64,000 bases of DNA from Agrococcus jejuensis. Its GTDB lineage: Bacteria > Actinomycetota > Actinomycetes > Actinomycetales > Microbacteriaceae. Position numbers and translations under genes: made by a program. Shown here piece by piece: positions 33,642 through 41,663 of the stretch. The notes beneath the pieces were generated by a model. That model was not told where the DNA came from and did not search any database. It saw only the letters and a list, made by a program, of their open reading frames with translations. Position 1 is the stretch's first letter, and each line of letters starts with the position of its first letter. The DNA lies in contig NZ_VEFR01000001.1 of assembly GCF_007679035.1 (NCBI RefSeq), positions 868,001 to 932,000 of the forward strand. Direction: 5' to 3'.

Positions 33642-35132
33642 ATGAGCGAGACGCAGACGACCGCAGCCGAGACCACCGCGGAGCCGCAGGCCGGCGAGCG
33701 CAACGCCGGCCGGTCGACGACGCCGCTGTCGAGCCGATTCGTCGAGCACGTGCAGCAGGGCTGGGCCGACCGCGAGGAGGTACTGCCCGAGCCGCGTGCC
33801 GCCGCCGCCGAGGCCGCCGCCCGCCGAGCCGCCCTCTCGGCGAAGCACGCGGGCGCCCGCATCGTCGTGCCAGCGGGCCCGCGCAAGCAGCGCTCGAACG
33901 ACACCGACTACCCGTACCGCGCAGCCCCGGACTTCGCGATCCTCACGGGCTGGGGCGCCGACGCCGAGCCCGACTCGGTGCTCGTGCTCGAGCCGACGGA
34001 CGATGGCCACGAGGCGACGCTGTACTTCCGGCAGCCCGCCGGCCGCGACACGACGGAGTTCTTCGCGGACGCCGAGATCGGCGAGTTCTGGATCGGCGCA
34101 CGCCCGTCGCTCGCGCACGTCGCCGCCGACCTCGGCGTCGCGACGAAGGACCTCGCCGACCTCGACGCCGTGCTCGACGACGCCTCCGTGCCCGTGCTCG
34201 TGACGAGCGAGGGCGACCCCGAGGTGGCGGGGAGGCTCGGCGAGTACGCCAACGCCTCCGCGGACGGCATCGACGTCGTCGGCCGCGACCTCGCGGAGCT
34301 GCGCCTGGTGAAGAGCGCGTGGGAGATCGCCGAGGTGCAGCGCGCCGTCGACGCCACGAAGGCCGGCTTCGAGGACGTCATCCGCGACCTCGACGCCGCC
34401 CGCGCCCACGCGCGCGGCGAGCGCGTCGTCGAGGGCACGTTCCACCGCCGCGCGCGCATCGACGGCAACGCCGTCGGCTACGACACGATCGCGGCGTCGG
34501 GCGCGCACGCGTGCATCCTGCACTGGACGCGCAACGACGGCGCCGTGCGCGACGGCGACCTCATCCTGCTCGACGCCGGCGTCGAGGTCGACAGCCTCTA
34601 CACGGCCGACATCACCCGCACGCTGCCGATCTCGGGCACCTTCACGCCCGTGCAGCGCAAGGTCTACGAGGCCGTGCTCGAGGCCGCCGACGCCGCCTTC
34701 GCCGTCGCCCGGCCCGGCATCGTCTTCAAGGAGATCCACGCCGCGGCCATGGAGGTCATCGCACGCCGCAGCGCCGAGTGGGGCCTGCTGCCGATGAGCG
34801 CCGAGGAGTCGCTCGAGCCCGAGAACCAGCTGCACCGCCGCTGGATGGTGCACGGCACGAGCCACCACCTCGGCCTCGACGTGCACGACTGCGCCCAGGC
34901 GCGTCGCGACTTCTACCACGACGGCATCGTCGAGGAGGGGATGGTCTTCACGATCGAGCCCGGCCTCTACTTCCAGCCCGACGATCTCACGGTGCCCGAG
35001 GAGCTGCGCGGCATCGGCGTGCGCATCGAGGACGACGTCGTCGTGACCGCCGACGGCGTGCGCAACCTCTCGGGCAGCATCCCGCGCACGGTCGACGAGG
35101 TCGAGGCGTGGATGGCGTCGCTGCGCGCGTGA
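33642..35132 (+). CDS. pepP: Xaa-Pro aminopeptidase (aminopeptidase P)
   Basis: A 496-residue M24B metallopeptidase that should remove the N-terminal residue from peptides with proline second. The dinuclear metal ligands are in order: LLDAGVEVDSLYTADITRTLP (two Asp), GTSHHLGLDVHD (His), IEPGLYF (Glu) and GVRIEDDVVV (Glu). The N-terminal creatinase-like domain begins after a disordered, Thr/Glu-rich leader of about 35 residues. The ATG at 33642 has an AGGA site 9 bases upstream. Length is typical for actinobacterial PepP. Cytoplasmic; no signal peptide. Confidence 0.93.
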   Translation: MSETQTTAAETTAEPQAGERNAGRSTTPLSSRFVEHVQQGWADREEVLPEPRAAAAEAAARRAALSAKHAGARIVVPAGPRKQRSNDTDYPYRAAPDFAILTGWGADAEPDSVLVLEPTDDGHEATLYFRQPAGRDTTEFFADAEIGEFWIGARPSLAHVAADLGVATKDLADLDAVLDDASVPVLVTSEGDPEVAGRLGEYANASADGIDVVGRDLAELRLVKSAWEIAEVQRAVDATKAGFEDVIRDLDAARAHARGERVVEGTFHRRARIDGNAVGYDTIAASGAHACILHWTRNDGAVRDGDLILLDAGVEVDSLYTADITRTLPISGTFTPVQRKVYEAVLEAADAAFAVARPGIVFKEIHAAAMEVIARRSAEWGLLPMSAEESLEPENQLHRRWMVHGTSHHLGLDVHDCAQARRDFYHDGIVEEGMVFTIEPGLYFQPDDLTVPEELRGIGVRIEDDVVVTADGVRNLSGSIPRTVDEVEAWMASLRA

Positions 35133-35142
35133 CCCGCGACCG

Positions 35143-35787
35143 CTAGAGCGTCACGAGCGCGACGGCGATCACGAGCATGACCACGGCGATGCCGGCGTCG
35201 AGGATGCGCCAGGCGCGCTCGGTGCGCATGATCGGCGCGAGGAACCTGGCGCCGTAGCCGAAGCCGACGAACCAGATGGCGGACGCGACGAGGCCGCCGA
35301 CGAGGAACGACCATCGCGCGTCGCCGTGCGTCGCGGCGATCGACCCCATGACGAGCGTCGTCTCGATGAGCGCGTGCGGGTTGAGCCACGTGAGCGCGAG
35401 GATCGTGAGCACGGCCGTGCGGCGCGACGTGCGCTGCCGCACGGCGACGCCGCCCGCGCCCGCTGCCGTCTCGTCGGGTGCCGCGACGAGCGAGCCCCCT
35501 CCCCGCCACGCGCGACGCGCGCAGACGAACGCGTAGCCGACGAGGAAGATCGCGCCCGCCCAGCGGGCGACGCCGTCGAGCCACGGCACGTGCGTCACGA
35601 GCACGCCCACGCCCGCGACGCCCGCCGTCTGCAGCACGATCTCGCTCGCGATGCATGCGATGACGATGGCGCCGACATGCTCGCGGCGGATGCCCTGGCG
35701 CAGCACGTAGGAGTTCTGCGCCCCGATCGAGATGATGAGCCCGAGGCAGATGGCGAGTCCGGCGAGGAAGGCGGCGAAGGAGAGCAC
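35143..35787 (-). CDS. lysE: LysE/ArgO-type basic amino acid exporter
   Basis: A 214-residue membrane protein of the LysE superfamily, with six probable membrane segments and the family hallmark SIGAQNSYVLRQGIRREH near the N-terminus, plus TWLNPHALIETTLVMGSI in the second half. It should export L-lysine and L-arginine when they accumulate. The GTG at 35787 sits six bases after a TAGCGT -10 box. The gene is divergent from the LysR-type regulator at 35872, exactly the lysE-lysG arrangement known from Corynebacterium glutamicum. Confidence 0.93.
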   Translation of the reverse strand: MLSFAAFLAGLAICLGLIISIGAQNSYVLRQGIRREHVGAIVIACIASEIVLQTAGVAGVGVLVTHVPWLDGVARWAGAIFLVGYAFVCARRAWRGGGSLVAAPDETAAGAGGVAVRQRTSRRTAVLTILALTWLNPHALIETTLVMGSIAATHGDARWSFLVGGLVASAIWFVGFGYGARFLAPIMRTERAWRILDAGIAVVMLVIAVALVTL

Positions 35788-35793
35788 GCGTCG

Positions 35794-35799
35794 ACGCTA
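35794..35799 (-). promoter_or_regulatory. Leaderless -10 box (TAGCGT) of lysE
   Basis: TAGCGT on the minus strand ends six bases before the GTG at 35787. LysG is expected to activate this promoter. Confidence 0.55.
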
Positions 35800-35839
35800 C
35801 GGCCGCTCGACCTGCAGCACCAGCGCACGTTCCTGCATG

Positions 35840-35860
35840 ACCTGAAGCGGCGCTTCAGGT
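35840..35860. promoter_or_regulatory. LysG operator candidate (perfect palindrome)
   Basis: ACCTGAAGC-GGC-GCTTCAGGT: 9-bp perfect arms around a 3-base centre. It abuts the lysG -10 box on one side and lies about 40 bases upstream of the lysE -10 box on the other, the layout expected for a LysR-type protein that represses itself and activates the divergent gene. Confidence 0.65.
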
Positions 35861-35865
35861 AGCGT
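35860..35865 (+). promoter_or_regulatory. Leaderless -10 box (TAGCGT) of lysG
   Basis: TAGCGT ends six bases before the ATG at 35872 and shares its first T with the end of the palindromic operator, so bound regulator would block RNA polymerase. Confidence 0.55.
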
Positions 35866-35871
35866 CGAGCC

Positions 35872-36795
35872 ATGGAGCTGCCTCGCGATCTGCTGCGCAC
35901 CCTCGTCGCGGCCGTCGACGCCGGCACGCTCGACGGCGCCGCGCACGCGCTCGCCCTCACGCCCTCCGCGGTCAGCCAGCGCATCCGCGCCCTCGAGCGC
36001 CAGCTCGGCCGCGTGCTGCTCACCCGCACGCGCCCCGTGCGGCCCACGCCCGACGGCACCGTGCTGCTCCGGCTCGGCAGGCAGCTCGCGCTGCTCGAGC
36101 ACGAGGCGCTCGCCGAGCTCGGCGCCGAGCAGGGCACGGCCACCATGCGGCTCGGCGTCAACGCCGACTCGCTCGCGAGCTGGTTCCTGCCCGCCGTCGC
36201 GGCAGTCGCATCCGACCACGACGTCGTCGTCGAGCTGCACCGCGAGGACCAGGAGCGCACGGCGGCCCTGCTCGAGTCCGGCACCGTCATGGGTGCCGTG
36301 ACGGCGCAGCGCGAGCCCGTGCCCGGCTGCGTCTCCTCCCCCATCGGCGGCATGCGCTACGTCGCCGCCGCGAGCCCTGCGTTCGCCGAGCGCTGGCTGC
36401 CCGACGGCGGCACGGCCGCCGAGCTCGCGCGCGCGCCCTACGTCGACTTCGACGACTCCGACGTGCTGCAGGCGCGGCACCTCGCCGCGCGCGGCGTCAC
36501 GGGCACGCCGCCGCGCCACCTCGTGTCGGCATCGGCCGAGTTCGGTCACGCGATCGAGCTGGGCCTCGGCTGGGGCATGCTGCTGCCGTCGCAGCTCGAG
36601 TCGGGCGCGTTCGTCGCGCTCGACGGCGATCCCATCGACGTGCCGCTGCACTGGCAGCGGTGGAACCTGTCGTCGACGCTGCTCGACGCCATCACGGACG
36701 CCGTCGTCGCGGCCGCCAAGGAGGCGACCGACATCGTCGCTACGCCTGCGGCGACTCGGGCGCCGGGGCCACGGGCACCTCGGCGGGCGTCGTGA
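35872..36795 (+). CDS. lysG: LysR-family regulator LysG/ArgP
   Basis: A 307-residue LysR-type regulator of the LysG/ArgP group. The winged helix-turn-helix is at residues 15-60 (GTLDGAAHALALTPSAVSQRIRALERQLG), followed by the linker helix and the periplasmic-binding-protein-like effector domain. Members sense L-lysine or L-arginine and activate the exporter gene. The ATG at 35872 is fixed by the leaderless promoter. The Ala/Arg/Pro-rich tail (about 290-307) overlaps the convergent stress-protein gene by 56 bases and is probably dispensable. Confidence 0.93.
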   Translation: MELPRDLLRTLVAAVDAGTLDGAAHALALTPSAVSQRIRALERQLGRVLLTRTRPVRPTPDGTVLLRLGRQLALLEHEALAELGAEQGTATMRLGVNADSLASWFLPAVAAVASDHDVVVELHREDQERTAALLESGTVMGAVTAQREPVPGCVSSPIGGMRYVAAASPAFAERWLPDGGTAAELARAPYVDFDDSDVLQARHLAARGVTGTPPRHLVSASAEFGHAIELGLGWGMLLPSQLESGAFVALDGDPIDVPLHWQRWNLSSTLLDAITDAVVAAAKEATDIVATPAATRAPGPRAPRRAS

Positions 36796-37279
36796 CCGGC
36801 GCAGCCGCGGCGCGCTGGCCGATGACGTGCATCGTCTTGCCCGCGATCTCCTGCGGCGCGACGATGTCGTAGCGCGTCGCCATGACCTGCTGCACGCTCG
36901 AGAACTCGCGGCGCTTGCGCGTCATCGCGTGCGTCACGATCGCGAGGATGATGCCCATCGCGGCGCCCAGCAGCGGCAGGATGAACGCCGACTGCAACGA
37001 CTCCGGCATGAGCAGGTAGATCGCCAGCCCGAAGAAGACGCCGAACATGAGCCCGCGCACCATGCCGTTGAACGCGACCTTGCCCCACGTGAGGCGCCCC
37101 ATGACGCGCTCGACGAGCTTGAGGTCGTTGCCGACGATCGCGAGCCCGCGGATCTCCGCCTCAGCCTCCGAAACCTTGTTCACCGCAGCCTGCGCCTCGG
37201 CGTAGGTGGGGAACGACGCCACGACGACGCCATCGGGCAGACGCTGCTCGCCGCGATCGGAGGGCTGGAGGATGCTCAC
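36740..37279 (-). CDS. General stress protein 17M-like membrane protein
   Basis: A 179-residue protein with an N-terminal general-stress-protein (YflT/17M-like) domain: VVVASFPTYAEAQAAVNKVSEAE and LAIVGNDLKLVERVMGRLTWGK. It continues with two glycine-rich membrane segments (about 88-105 and 114-135) and an Ala/Pro-rich tail. In actinobacteria this protein is regularly encoded next to the MgtE-like gene, as here. The function is unknown. The GTG at 37279 is the likely start. Its tail overlaps the lysG end by 56 bases. Confidence 0.8.
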   Translation of the reverse strand: MSILQPSDRGEQRLPDGVVVASFPTYAEAQAAVNKVSEAEAEIRGLAIVGNDLKLVERVMGRLTWGKVAFNGMVRGLMFGVFFGLAIYLLMPESLQSAFILPLLGAAMGIILAIVTHAMTRKRREFSSVQQVMATRYDIVAPQEIAGKTMHVIGQRAAAAPVTTPAEVPVAPAPESPQA

Positions 37280-37343
37280 GCTTCCATCGTCCCACGTCGA
37301 CCCTCGTCCGCGTGGGGCGTTCGCGACCCGCGAAGCCCACAGG

Positions 37344-37349
37344 TAGCGT
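37344..37349 (+). promoter_or_regulatory. Leaderless -10 box (TAGCGT) of the MgtE-like operon
   Basis: TAGCGT ends six bases before the GTG at 37356, with no ribosome site between. It would drive the MgtE-like, DUF1003 and mrp genes together. Confidence 0.55.
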
Positions 37350-37355
37350 TGGACC

Positions 37356-38588
37356 GTGAGCAGCAAGGCGTTCGTCGCACGGCTCGTGGGCTGCCCCGTC
37401 TTCGACCCCCAGGGCGACAAGGTGGGCAGGGTCCGCGACGTCGTCATGGTGCCTCGGGAGAGCGCCGCGCCCCGCATCGTCGGCTTCGTCGTCGAGGTGA
37501 CGGGCAAGCGCCGGGTCTTCCTGTCGATCGGGCGCGTCATGGCGATCGGCGGCGGCCAGCTCATCACCACGGGACTCATCAACCTGCGCCGCTTCGAGCA
37601 GCGCGGTGGCGAGCAGCTCGTGCTCGCCCAGGTGCTCGGTCGCAGCGTCACGCTGCGCGACGGCACCGAGGCGCGCCTCGAGGACCTGTCGGTCGTCGAG
37701 CAGGCGCCCGGCGAGTGGCTCGTCGACCAGGTCTTCCTGCGCAAGCCCCGCACGTCGCCCTTCGGCAAGGGCCCCACGACCCTCGCCCGGTGGACCGATG
37801 TCGTGCACGACCCCGCAGGCGAGCAGGAGTCCGACCACATCCTCGCGCAGCTGCAGGACCTCAACGCGGCCGATGCGGCGACCGCGCTGCTCGACCTGCC
37901 CTCGCAGCGCATGCTCGAGGTCGCGGAGGACCTGCCGGACGACCGGCTCGCCGACGTGCTCGAGGAGATGGGCGAGGACGACCAGGTCGCGATCCTCGAC
38001 GCGCTCGGCGACGACCGCGCCGCCGACGTGCTCGATCAGATGCAGCCCGACGACGCCGCCGACCTCATCGCACAGCTGCCCGCCGAGCGCGGCGAGGCGC
38101 TGCTCGAGCTCATGGAGCCAGAGGAGGCCGAGGACGTGCGCATGCTGCTCGCGTACGGCCAGGACACCGCGGGCGGCCTCATGACGACGGAGCCCGTGAT
38201 CCTCGCGTCGGACGCGACGGTCGCCGAGGCCCTCGCGACCATCCGCAAGCACGAGATCGCGCCGGCGCTCGCTGCCGCCGTCTTCGTGACGCTGCCGCCG
38301 TACGAGGCCCCGACGGGCGCCTTCCTCGGCGTCGTGCACTTCCAGCGCCTGCTGCGCTACCCGCCGAACGAGCGCCTCGGCACGCTGCTCGACCCCGCGA
38401 TCGAGCCGGTGCGCGTCGACGAGTCGGCCGCGGCGCTCACGCGCACGATGGCGACCTACAACCTCGTGTCGGTGCCCGTCGTCGACGATGCCTCGCGGCT
38501 CGTAGGCGTCGTGACCGTCGACGACGTGCTCGACCACATCCTCCCCGACGACTGGCGCCGCGACGAGGACGAGGTGCGCCGTGGCTGA
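37356..38588 (+). CDS. MgtE-N / CBS domain protein without a transport domain
   Basis: A 410-residue soluble protein with three parts: a PRC-barrel-like N-terminal region (VFDPQGDKVGRVRDVV, FLSIGRVMAI), an MgtE intracellular N domain (about 155-270, with repeated helices such as AADVLDQMQPDDAADLIAQLPAERGEALLELM) and a CBS pair (about 270-400, ending VSVPVVDDASRLVGVVTVDDVLDHIL). The membrane channel domain of true MgtE Mg2+ transporters is absent, so it is probably a Mg2+- or nucleotide-sensing regulator (Rv1232c-like). It overlaps the DUF1003 gene by eight bases, in the same operon. Confidence 0.88.
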   Translation: MSSKAFVARLVGCPVFDPQGDKVGRVRDVVMVPRESAAPRIVGFVVEVTGKRRVFLSIGRVMAIGGGQLITTGLINLRRFEQRGGEQLVLAQVLGRSVTLRDGTEARLEDLSVVEQAPGEWLVDQVFLRKPRTSPFGKGPTTLARWTDVVHDPAGEQESDHILAQLQDLNAADAATALLDLPSQRMLEVAEDLPDDRLADVLEEMGEDDQVAILDALGDDRAADVLDQMQPDDAADLIAQLPAERGEALLELMEPEEAEDVRMLLAYGQDTAGGLMTTEPVILASDATVAEALATIRKHEIAPALAAAVFVTLPPYEAPTGAFLGVVHFQRLLRYPPNERLGTLLDPAIEPVRVDESAAALTRTMATYNLVSVPVVDDASRLVGVVTVDDVLDHILPDDWRRDEDEVRRG

Positions 38589-39153
38589 TCGCCGGGACGA
38601 CCGCGACGACCGCCAGGACCGTCTCGCGACCCCGAAGGGCGCAGGGCGCGGCCTGCTGGGCGCCCGTCGCGGCAAGCGCGAGTCGAAGGATCGCTTCGGC
38701 GGCTTCAGCGAGGCGATGGCGCGCGGCATGGGCACGCCATGGTTCCTCGTCGGCATGACGATCTTCGTCGGCATCTGGCTCGGCTACAACTCGATCGCGC
38801 CGCACGACGCGCAGTTCGATCCGCAGGACCAGGGCTTCCCGCTGCTGACGCTCGCGCTGTCGCTGCAGGCGTCCTATGCGGCGCCGATGATCCTGCTCGC
38901 GCAGAACCGCCAGGACGACCGCGACCGCGTGCAGATCGAGCAGGATCGGGTGCGCGCCGAGCGCAACCTCAACGACACCGAGTACCTCGCCCGCGAGGTC
39001 GTCGCGCTGCGCCTCGCGATCAAGGACATGGCGACGAAGGACTTCATCCGCGCCGAGCTCAAGAGCCTGCTCGACGACATCGAGGACCAGCGCAGGGCCG
39101 AGGCGCAGACGGCGGCCGGCGAGCCCGACGCCGCGACCGAGCCGAGGCCGTGA
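38581..39153 (+). CDS. DUF1003 membrane protein
   Basis: A 190-residue protein with a highly basic N-terminus, two membrane segments (about 53-70 and 84-106) and a long charged C-terminal helix (NRQDDRDRVQIEQDRVRAERN onward), the DUF1003 architecture. Function unknown. The GTG at 38581 lies inside the end of the MgtE-like gene, and its stop overlaps the mrp start (GTGA), so the three genes form one tightly coupled operon. Confidence 0.88.
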   Translation: MADRRDDRDDRQDRLATPKGAGRGLLGARRGKRESKDRFGGFSEAMARGMGTPWFLVGMTIFVGIWLGYNSIAPHDAQFDPQDQGFPLLTLALSLQASYAAPMILLAQNRQDDRDRVQIEQDRVRAERNLNDTEYLAREVVALRLAIKDMATKDFIRAELKSLLDDIEDQRRAEAQTAAGEPDAATEPRP

Positions 39154-40232
39154 CCGCCGACGCGATCCGCGCGGCGCTCGCGCGCGTCGTCGACCCCGAG
39201 ATCCGCAGGCCCATCACCGAGCTCGACATGATCGGCGACGTGACGCTCGTCGACGGCGCGGCGCATGTCGATCTCCGCCTCACGATCGTCGGATGCCCCG
39301 CCGCCGACCGCATCGAGGCCGACGTGCGCGCCGCGACGCTCTCGGTCGCCGGCGTCGACGCCGTCGACGTCGCCGTCGGCGTCATGACCCCGTCGGAGCG
39401 GCAGGCGCTCGTCGAGCGGCTGCGTGGCAGGCGCACCATGGCGTTCGGCCCCGACTCCCTCACCCGCATCCTCGCGATCACGAGCGGCAAGGGCGGCGTC
39501 GGCAAGTCGACGCTCACCGCGAACCTCGCCGTCGCGCTCGCGCGGTCGGGCCTGCGCGTGGGGCTCGTCGACGCCGACGTGCACGGCTACTCGATCCCCG
39601 GCATCCTCGGCGTCGCCGACGTGCCCACGCGCGTCGGCGACCTCATGATGCCGCCGACGAAGCACGGCGTGCACGTCGTGTCGATCGGCATGCTCGTCGA
39701 GGGCAACCGCGCGGTGTCGTGGCGCGGGCCCATGTTGCACCGCACGCTGCAGCAGTTCCTCACCGACGTGTGGTGGGGCGACCTCGACGTGCTGCTCGTC
39801 GACATGCCGCCGGGCACCGGCGACGTCGCGATCTCGCTGGGCCAGCTGCTCCCCCACGCCGAGGTCGTCGTCGTGACGACCCCGCAGCGCGCGGCGGCAG
39901 ATGTCGCCGAGCGCTCTGCGGAGGTCGCTCGGCAGACGGGGCAGCGCGTCGTCGGCGTCGTCGAGAACATGGCCGGGCTCGTGCAGCCCGACGGCTCGGT
40001 GCTCGAGCTGTTCGGCTCGGGCGGCGGAGCGGAGGCTGCCGCACGGCTCGAGGTCGACCTGCTCGCGAGCGTGCCGCTGTCGATGGCGCTGCGCGAGGAC
40101 GGGGATGCCGGCAGCCCCGTCGTGGTCGCGCATCCCGAGGACCCCGCGGCGCAGGCGATCACGGCGCTCGCGCAGCGACTGCGCGGCGGGCGGGGCCTCG
40201 CGGGCCGCTCGCTGCCGTTCTCGACGCCCTGA
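39150..40232 (+). CDS. mrp: Mrp/ApbC-type Fe-S cluster carrier ATPase
   Basis: A 360-residue P-loop ATPase of the Mrp/NBP35 family, thought to carry Fe-S clusters to apoproteins. An N-terminal MIP18/DUF59 domain (residues 1-90, with IVGCPAADRIEADV) precedes the ATPase domain: ITSGKGGVGKST (deviant Walker A), LVDADVHGYSIP, LVDMPPGTGDV. The C-terminal CxxC that ligates the cluster in many Mrp proteins is absent (VENMAGLVQPDGS), which I believe is usual in actinobacterial members. The GTG at 39150 overlaps the DUF1003 stop. Confidence 0.92.
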   Translation: MTADAIRAALARVVDPEIRRPITELDMIGDVTLVDGAAHVDLRLTIVGCPAADRIEADVRAATLSVAGVDAVDVAVGVMTPSERQALVERLRGRRTMAFGPDSLTRILAITSGKGGVGKSTLTANLAVALARSGLRVGLVDADVHGYSIPGILGVADVPTRVGDLMMPPTKHGVHVVSIGMLVEGNRAVSWRGPMLHRTLQQFLTDVWWGDLDVLLVDMPPGTGDVAISLGQLLPHAEVVVVTTPQRAAADVAERSAEVARQTGQRVVGVVENMAGLVQPDGSVLELFGSGGGAEAAARLEVDLLASVPLSMALREDGDAGSPVVVAHPEDPAAQAITALAQRLRGGRGLAGRSLPFSTP

Positions 40233-40244
40233 CGCGGCGCGGCG

Positions 40245-41663
40245 TCAGTCGCCGAGCTCGCGCGCGAGCAGCTCCACGAGCAGACGGTGGATGACGCTGC
40301 GGGGCGTCGCCTCGATGACCGCGATGAGCTCGGCGCGCTCGGCACCGAGGTCCTCGGCGCCGACCTGCGCGAGGATCGCGCCCGCGGTCGCCGAGTCGAG
40401 CGGCACGCCGTCGAGCGCCTGCAGCGGCGCCGCAGCCTCGCCCGTCGCCTTCGGCACGCCGCGCACCTCCTCCGCCGCCTCGACGAGTGCCTCGAGCAGC
40501 GCGTCGAGATGCTGGCCGAGCGCGGGCGTCACCGTGAGGTGGAGCGTCGTGGGCAGGTCGGGCTGGCCGTGCTGCACGAGCCCGGGCTGCGCCTGCGCGA
40601 GGAAGCCGCGCGAGATGAGCGCGTCCCCGAGCCGCAGCGGGTCGACGACCGTCGACGAGGCGGCGTCGGACGCGATCGCGAGGGCGACCCCCACCGGGTC
40701 GCCGACGACGCGCAGGCCGTCGATGCCCTCGACGGTCGCGCGGATCGCGTCGCAGATGCGCTTGCACTGCGACTGCAGCTCGCCGAAGCCCGCGGTGCCG
40801 AGCGCCTGCAGCACGGCCCACGCGGCCACGAGGCCGGCGGCCTGGCGGGAGCCGAGCAGCGTCGACGTCGCGACGGGGTAGCCGGGCCAGTCGGCATCGG
40901 CGAACATCATGCCGCGCTGCCGGTCCGGGCCCCGCTGCAGCAGCACCGAGGCGCCCTTGGGGCCGTAGCCGTACTTGTGGAGGTCGGCCGACACCGACGT
41001 CACGCCGGGCACCGCGAGGTCCCACGCGGGCACGTCGGGCAGGAACGGCAGCACCATGCCGCCGAAGCACGCGTCGACGTGCACGTCGATGCCGCGCTCG
41101 GCGCACGCGGCGGCGACGTCGGCGATGGGGTCGACGACGCCGTGGGGGTAGCTGGGAGCCGACACGACCGCGAGGGCGACGTCGGGCCCGAGCGCCGCGA
41201 CGAACGCCTCCACGTCGGCACGCCCGTCGGGCGTCACCGGCACGACCTCGAGCTCCATGCCCAGCAGGTGCGCGGCCTTCGCGAACGCAGGGTGCCGCGT
41301 CGTGGGCGCGACGATGCGGCGCCTGCCGGGATTCGCCTCGCGGGCGGCGAGCACGGCGAGGATCACGGACTCCGTGCCGCCCGACGTGCAGGTGGCCACG
41401 ACGTCGTCGCCGCCGTGCAGCAGCTGCTTCATCGTCGCGCCGATCTCGCGCTCGACGACGGCGAGCGAGCCGTACACGAAGGGGTCGAGCCCGTTGAGGT
41501 GCAGCACCTCGAGCGCCGCCTCCTCGACGAGACGGTGCAGCTCGGGCACGCCGGGGTCGTAGACGTACGACAGCACGCGGCCCCCCTTGGTGGGCGCGTC
41601 GCGTTCGGCACGCAGCGAGCGCAGCCGCGCGAGCACCTCCTCGGGCTGGGTGGCGAAGATCAT
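40245..41663 (-). CDS. Group II PLP decarboxylase resembling sphingosine-phosphate lyase
   Basis: A 472-residue PLP enzyme. TCTSGGTESVILAVLAAR binds cofactor phosphate, VHVDACFGG stacks on the pyridine ring, and Lys230 in SADLHKYGYGPKGASVLL forms the Schiff base. The last motif, together with VSAPSYPHGVVDPI, resembles sphingosine-1-phosphate lyase (THKYGYAPKG, SAPNFPHGIIDDI) more than glutamate decarboxylase; MfnA-type tyrosine/aspartate decarboxylases are the main alternative. A C-terminal extension of about 70 residues (from about 400) looks helical and is unexplained. The ATG at 41663 overlaps the MFS stop (ATGA), so transporter and enzyme are cotranslated and probably share a substrate. 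Confidence 0.82.
   Translation of the reverse strand: MIFATQPEEVLARLRSLRAERDAPTKGGRVLSYVYDPGVPELHRLVEEAALEVLHLNGLDPFVYGSLAVVEREIGATMKQLLHGGDDVVATCTSGGTESVILAVLAAREANPGRRRIVAPTTRHPAFAKAAHLLGMELEVVPVTPDGRADVEAFVAALGPDVALAVVSAPSYPHGVVDPIADVAAACAERGIDVHVDACFGGMVLPFLPDVPAWDLAVPGVTSVSADLHKYGYGPKGASVLLQRGPDRQRGMMFADADWPGYPVATSTLLGSRQAAGLVAAWAVLQALGTAGFGELQSQCKRICDAIRATVEGIDGLRVVGDPVGVALAIASDAASSTVVDPLRLGDALISRGFLAQAQPGLVQHGQPDLPTTLHLTVTPALGQHLDALLEALVEAAEEVRGVPKATGEAAAPLQALDGVPLDSATAGAILAQVGAEDLGAERAELIAVIEATPRSVIHRLLVELLARELGD

Noticed and set aside
39150..40232. Loss of the C-terminal CxxC in Mrp as an unusual defect
   Set aside because: As I recall, actinobacterial Mrp proteins generally have this form, so it is not specific to this genome.
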